A stretch of 35,931 bases of DNA from Verrucomicrobiota bacterium (GTDB lineage Bacteria > Verrucomicrobiota > Verrucomicrobiia > Verrucomicrobiales > Verrucomicrobiaceae): contig JAFLEI010000052.1 of assembly GCA_017301975.1 (NCBI GenBank), positions 1 through 35,931 on the forward strand, read 5' to 3'. Of the stretch, positions 33,449-35,931 are shown in pieces. Position 1 is the first letter of the stretch. Each line of letters begins with the position of its first letter. Under the pieces are notes generated by a model, which was given only the letters and a program-made list of their open reading frames with translations, was not told the DNA's origin and made no database searches. The position numbers and the translations under genes are program-made.

Positions 33449-34237
33449 TCAACCACGCTTCACCTCATCCCACGCCGCATCCATCTGCTCCAGCGAGAGC
33501 TTGCCGAGTTCATGGCCCTGCCCGCGCAGATGCGCTTCCATGGCGTGAAAACGGCGGGTGAACTTTTCATTCGCAGCGGCGAGCGCGGGCTCGGATTCGA
33601 TGCCGAGTTTGCGGGCGAGATTGACCACGCTGAAGAGCAGATCACCCAGTTCTTCTTCCATGTGCGCTTTGTCGCCTGAAGCGATGGCCTCTTCCAACTC
33701 GGCAGCTTCTTCGCGGATTTTGGCAAAGACGGGGGCGGCATCCGGCCAGTCAAAGCCGACACGCGCGGCTTTCTTTTGCAGCTTCTGCGCACGCATGAGA
33801 GCGGGCAGTCCATTGCCGGTGCCATGCAGCAGGCCTTCGTGCTCGGTGCCTTTTTCGGTGCGCTTGATGGCATCCCATTGTTTCAGCACCGCATCGGAGG
33901 TGGCGGCGCTGGTGTCGCCAAACACATGCGGATGGCGGCGGATGAGCTTTTCAGTCAGGCCGTGCGCCATCGTATCGAGATCGAAGGCGCCGGTCTCGCT
34001 GGCGATCTCCGCATGCAGCACGGGCTGGAGCAGGATGTCACCGAGTTCATCGCAAATCTGGGCCGGATCGCCGCTGCGGATGGCATCTGCCACCTCGTAG
34101 GCTTCTTCGATGACATGGGGGATGAGGGAGGTGTGGGTCTGCTCCATGTCCCAGGGGCAGCCGCCGGGTGCGCGCAGGCGGTGCACGACGTAACGCAGGC
34201 GGGTGAGGGCATCGGGGTGGTTGAGCATTTCGTCCAT
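33449..34237 (-). CDS. mazG: MazG-type nucleoside triphosphate pyrophosphohydrolase
   Basis: The 262-residue protein has two MazG domains, as in E. coli MazG. The first has CPWDMEQTH and the EEAYE...DELGD metal site (about 44-70). The second has FDWPDAAPVF then EEAAELEEAIASGDKAHMEE and ELGDLLFS (about 165-200). It hydrolyses NTPs or dNTPs to monophosphate and PPi, cleaning the pool or lowering ppGpp. The ATG at 34237 or 34228 is possible. It leads the minus-strand set that continues with vapB, vapC and SNF2. Confidence 0.93.
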   Translation of the reverse strand: MDEMLNHPDALTRLRYVVHRLRAPGGCPWDMEQTHTSLIPHVIEEAYEVADAIRSGDPAQICDELGDILLQPVLHAEIASETGAFDLDTMAHGLTEKLIRRHPHVFGDTSAATSDAVLKQWDAIKRTEKGTEHEGLLHGTGNGLPALMRAQKLQKKAARVGFDWPDAAPVFAKIREEAAELEEAIASGDKAHMEEELGDLLFSVVNLARKLGIESEPALAAANEKFTRRFHAMEAHLRGQGHELGKLSLEQMDAAWDEVKRG

Positions 34238-34403
34238 GCAGGCAGGTAGTGCGGTGCGTCGTAGTGGTCAAGGCTGCGCCGACCTGGATGTGCACAACCC
34301 CGGCTGTGTGCCCTGCTGCCGCGAGATTTTTTCAGCCTCCCATGATGAGAGCTTGGCAAAACGGGCGTTCTCCCTGAATATCCCGGAACAACCAAACCGA
34401 ACC

Positions 34404-35342
34404 ATGCCGCGTAAAATCAGCCATATCGCACCGGAGTGGTGGGACTACACCACGTTGGAAGATGACCTCATCAATGATGCCGCCCGGCTCACCGAACGAG
34501 ATCTGCGCCAGCTTTCACGTCCCGGATTCAAAGTGGTGATGTTTGATACGCTGGAGGATTTTTACCTGGCCGAGGCACTGGAGTACATCCACGCCTGGAA
34601 GCAGGCCACGCCGGACAATCCGGCTGGCATCTGCGGCCCGGTGGGCCCCACGGAGCAGCTCCCGCTCGTGGCACGTCTGATCAATGATCTCGGCATCTCG
34701 ATCAAAGACGGCCACTTCTGGGGCATGGACGAGTGGTATGACGAGCACACGAAGAAGGAAGTGACTCTGGAGCATCCGCTGTCGTTTGAAAAAGCGAACC
34801 GCGACCTCTGCTTTGACCGCATGCAGAAGAAGCTCTGCATGCCGGACACACAGCTGCATTTCCCAAAGGCGGACACGGCGGCCTACATCAAGAGCTGGCA
34901 GAGCGGTGTGCGCTGCGCGGTGATGCAGTGCGGCCAGGGCGACATCAAAAACTGGGCCTTCAACGATCCGCCGAAACGCACCGGCAAATTCAAAAACGAT
35001 CCGCCTCCGCCTGCGGAGTTTCGCAAGCTGACCACCCGCCTTGTGGATCTGCATCCGGTGACTCTCATGCAGAATGCCCGCACCTCTGGTGGTGGCAATC
35101 TCACCCTGGTGCCGCAGAAGGCCATCACGGTGGGGCCGAAGGAAACCTGGATGGCAGAAAAAGTCAGCGTCTGGCATGCCGGCCAGCACGACAATCCTCT
35201 GGGCCAGCGGCTCTCCGCACTCATGATCTCAAAGCGCCTTGCAGATGCCTCGGTGCCGATGTCTCTCCTGGCTGAACATCCGAATGTGCAGTTCAACTAT
35301 TACCGCGGCGGCTTGGGCCAATGCGACGTGGAAATGCATTGA
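34404..35342 (+). CDS. NagB/glucosamine-6-phosphate isomerase-like protein, altered active site
   Basis: The 312-residue protein has the fold of glucosamine-6-phosphate deaminase: a CGPVGPTEQLPLVARLIN segment, KDGHFWGMDEWYDEH with the conserved Asp (as D72 in E. coli NagB), and GQGDIKNWAFNDPP in place of GxGxDGHIAFNEP. In that alignment the ring-opening His (H143) is Asn, D141 is replaced and E148 is Asp. It may act on another sugar phosphate or not catalyse deamination. The longer frame (from 34203) overlaps the mazG gene; ATG 34404 fits the domain. It is divergent from mazG. Confidence 0.82.
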   Translation: MPRKISHIAPEWWDYTTLEDDLINDAARLTERDLRQLSRPGFKVVMFDTLEDFYLAEALEYIHAWKQATPDNPAGICGPVGPTEQLPLVARLINDLGISIKDGHFWGMDEWYDEHTKKEVTLEHPLSFEKANRDLCFDRMQKKLCMPDTQLHFPKADTAAYIKSWQSGVRCAVMQCGQGDIKNWAFNDPPKRTGKFKNDPPPPAEFRKLTTRLVDLHPVTLMQNARTSGGGNLTLVPQKAITVGPKETWMAEKVSVWHAGQHDNPLGQRLSALMISKRLADASVPMSLLAEHPNVQFNYYRGGLGQCDVEMH

Positions 35343-35352
35343 TCACCTGCGG

Positions 35353-35386
35353 CGGGATGATGAATGGAAGCCCATTCGTCATCCCG
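35353..35386 (+). terminator. Long hairpin after the NagB-like gene
   Basis: CGGGATGATGAATGG (35353-35367) pairs with CCATTCGTCATCCCG (35372-35386), a 15-bp stem with one G-U pair and a 4-nt loop. No T tract follows. It lies 10 bp after the stop codon. Confidence 0.6.
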
Positions 35387-35598
35387 AACAGGCCCTGTTG
35401 AATCCGGGCTGCCGGGCCGCTTCCGGCGAAATCCAAACTAACGTTTGCTATTCCCGCGATGAGGACGAGGGTCTAAGTGCAAGTTAACCTGATAAAGGCT
35501 AAGCTAAGTCGTTCATCAGGTCGTTTCCTTTGATGTTCTTAAATCCGATTCCGGAGCTTACTCGGCCTTCACTCAGGCTGACTGAACTCAAGAAATCG
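35387..35598. promoter_or_regulatory. Leader region of the RRM gene
   Basis: This 212-bp gap should contain the promoter and 5' leader of the RNA-binding protein gene. ACCTGAT (35487-35493) and ATCAGGT (35515-35521) can form a 7-bp stem. AGTGCAAGTTAACC and TTGATGTTCTT lie nearby, but clear -35/-10 boxes are not evident. AACAG and CTGTT at 35387-35399 form another small hairpin. Confidence 0.4.
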
Positions 35599-35931
35599 AT
35601 ATGAATACAAAAATGTACGTGGGCAACCTGCCCTTCACCGCCACCGAAGACGACGTCCGCGCTCTCTTCACCGACTACGGCACCGTTACCGACATCCACC
35701 TTCCGATGGACCGCGACTCCGGTCGTCCTCGTGGCTTTGCTTTCGTGACCATGGACTCCCAAACCGCCATGAATGAAGCCATCCGTGGCCTCAATGAAAA
35801 AGACTACGGCGGTCGTAACCTGACCATCAATGAAGCCCGTCCGAAGGAAGATCGTCCAGCAGGCGGCGGCTACGGTGGTGGCGGCGGCGGCGGCGGTGGT
35901 CGCGGCGGCTACGGTGGCAAAGGCGGCGGCG
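35599..35931 (+). CDS. RRM RNA-binding protein, glycine-rich (cut by window end)
   Basis: Visible are 111 codons. The RRM domain spans about residues 4-82, with RNP2 (MYVGNLPF) and RNP1 (RGFAFVTM), which bind single-stranded RNA. After EARPKED a Gly-rich tail begins (GGGYGGGGGGGG), as in bacterial Rbp proteins induced by cold or light. The start ATG at 35599 gives the typical MNTKMYVGN opening. The gene continues beyond the window, so its end and full length are unknown. Confidence 0.93.

Noticed and set aside
34203..34403. An N-terminal extension of the NagB-like protein
   Set aside because: It overlaps the mazG start on the other strand, has no domain character, and the ATG at 34404 fits the fold start.
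1..35931. CRISPR arrays, tRNA or rRNA genes, and IS transposases
   Set aside because: No regular short direct repeats with unique spacers, no cloverleaf-type sequence, and no transposase or integrase motif were seen on reading both strands; subtle cases could be missed by eye.

Overview
The window looks like chromosomal DNA from a high-GC member of the Verrucomicrobiota, near the Prosthecobacter/Verrucomicrobium type. The reasons are the mix of ThuA-like, PQQ-propeller and Minf_1886-family proteins, a secreted coiled-coil lysine-rich protein, weak Shine-Dalgarno signals, and many intergenic palindromic repeats. This is inference; no rRNA or other phylogenetic marker is present. Most genes are ordinary chromosomal genes with GC-rich third positions. 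I saw no tRNA, rRNA, CRISPR array, IS transposase or phage gene.

Layout. Positions 1-530 hold a 220-bp direct repeat. Positions 533-5534 hold a minus-strand NlpC/P60 lipoprotein and Nudix pair, a ThuA-like secreted protein, a CstA transporter and a secreted hypothetical protein. Positions 5775-7636 hold a PQQ-type propeller protein and two tiny membrane proteins. Positions 7917-11035 are a branched-chain amino acid operon, ilvB and ilvN, with a DNA adenine methyltransferase gene between them. Positions 11226-15586 hold a glycosyltransferase, a Minf_1886 protein and a tandem M16 peptidase. Positions 15817-16592 are a frameshifted FkbM methyltransferase. Positions 16684-17406 hold three tandem copies of a structured element of about 190 bp. 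Positions 17437-21663 hold a glutaredoxin-MauE fusion, cyclophilin, PIG-L deacetylase, YqeY and IspD.

Positions 21673-27889 are the most rearranged part. An LplT-PlsC fusion gene has its last ~450 bp present twice. Between the two copies lies a VapB-VapC cassette followed by 17 codons that match the end of an SNF2 helicase. After it comes an AAA ATPase plus HNH nuclease pair resembling the Septu (PtuA/PtuB) anti-phage system, in visibly lower-GC DNA. Positions 27890-30028 hold degenerate repeats, a DUF4336-like protein and a secreted protein. Positions 30045-34237 are a minus-strand operon mazG - vapB - vapC - SNF2/SWIM helicase. A NagB-like protein with altered catalytic residues and an RRM protein cut by the window edge finish the window.

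The best candidate for an undescribed system is the VapB-VapC-SNF2 gene set. It occurs intact at 30045-33418 and as a decayed paralogue at 24245-24984, both in the same gene order. That repeated linkage argues that the SNF2 ATPase belongs to the toxin-antitoxin module and did not arrive next to it by chance. The second candidate is the threefold structured repeat at 16684-17406, which may encode a small RNA family.
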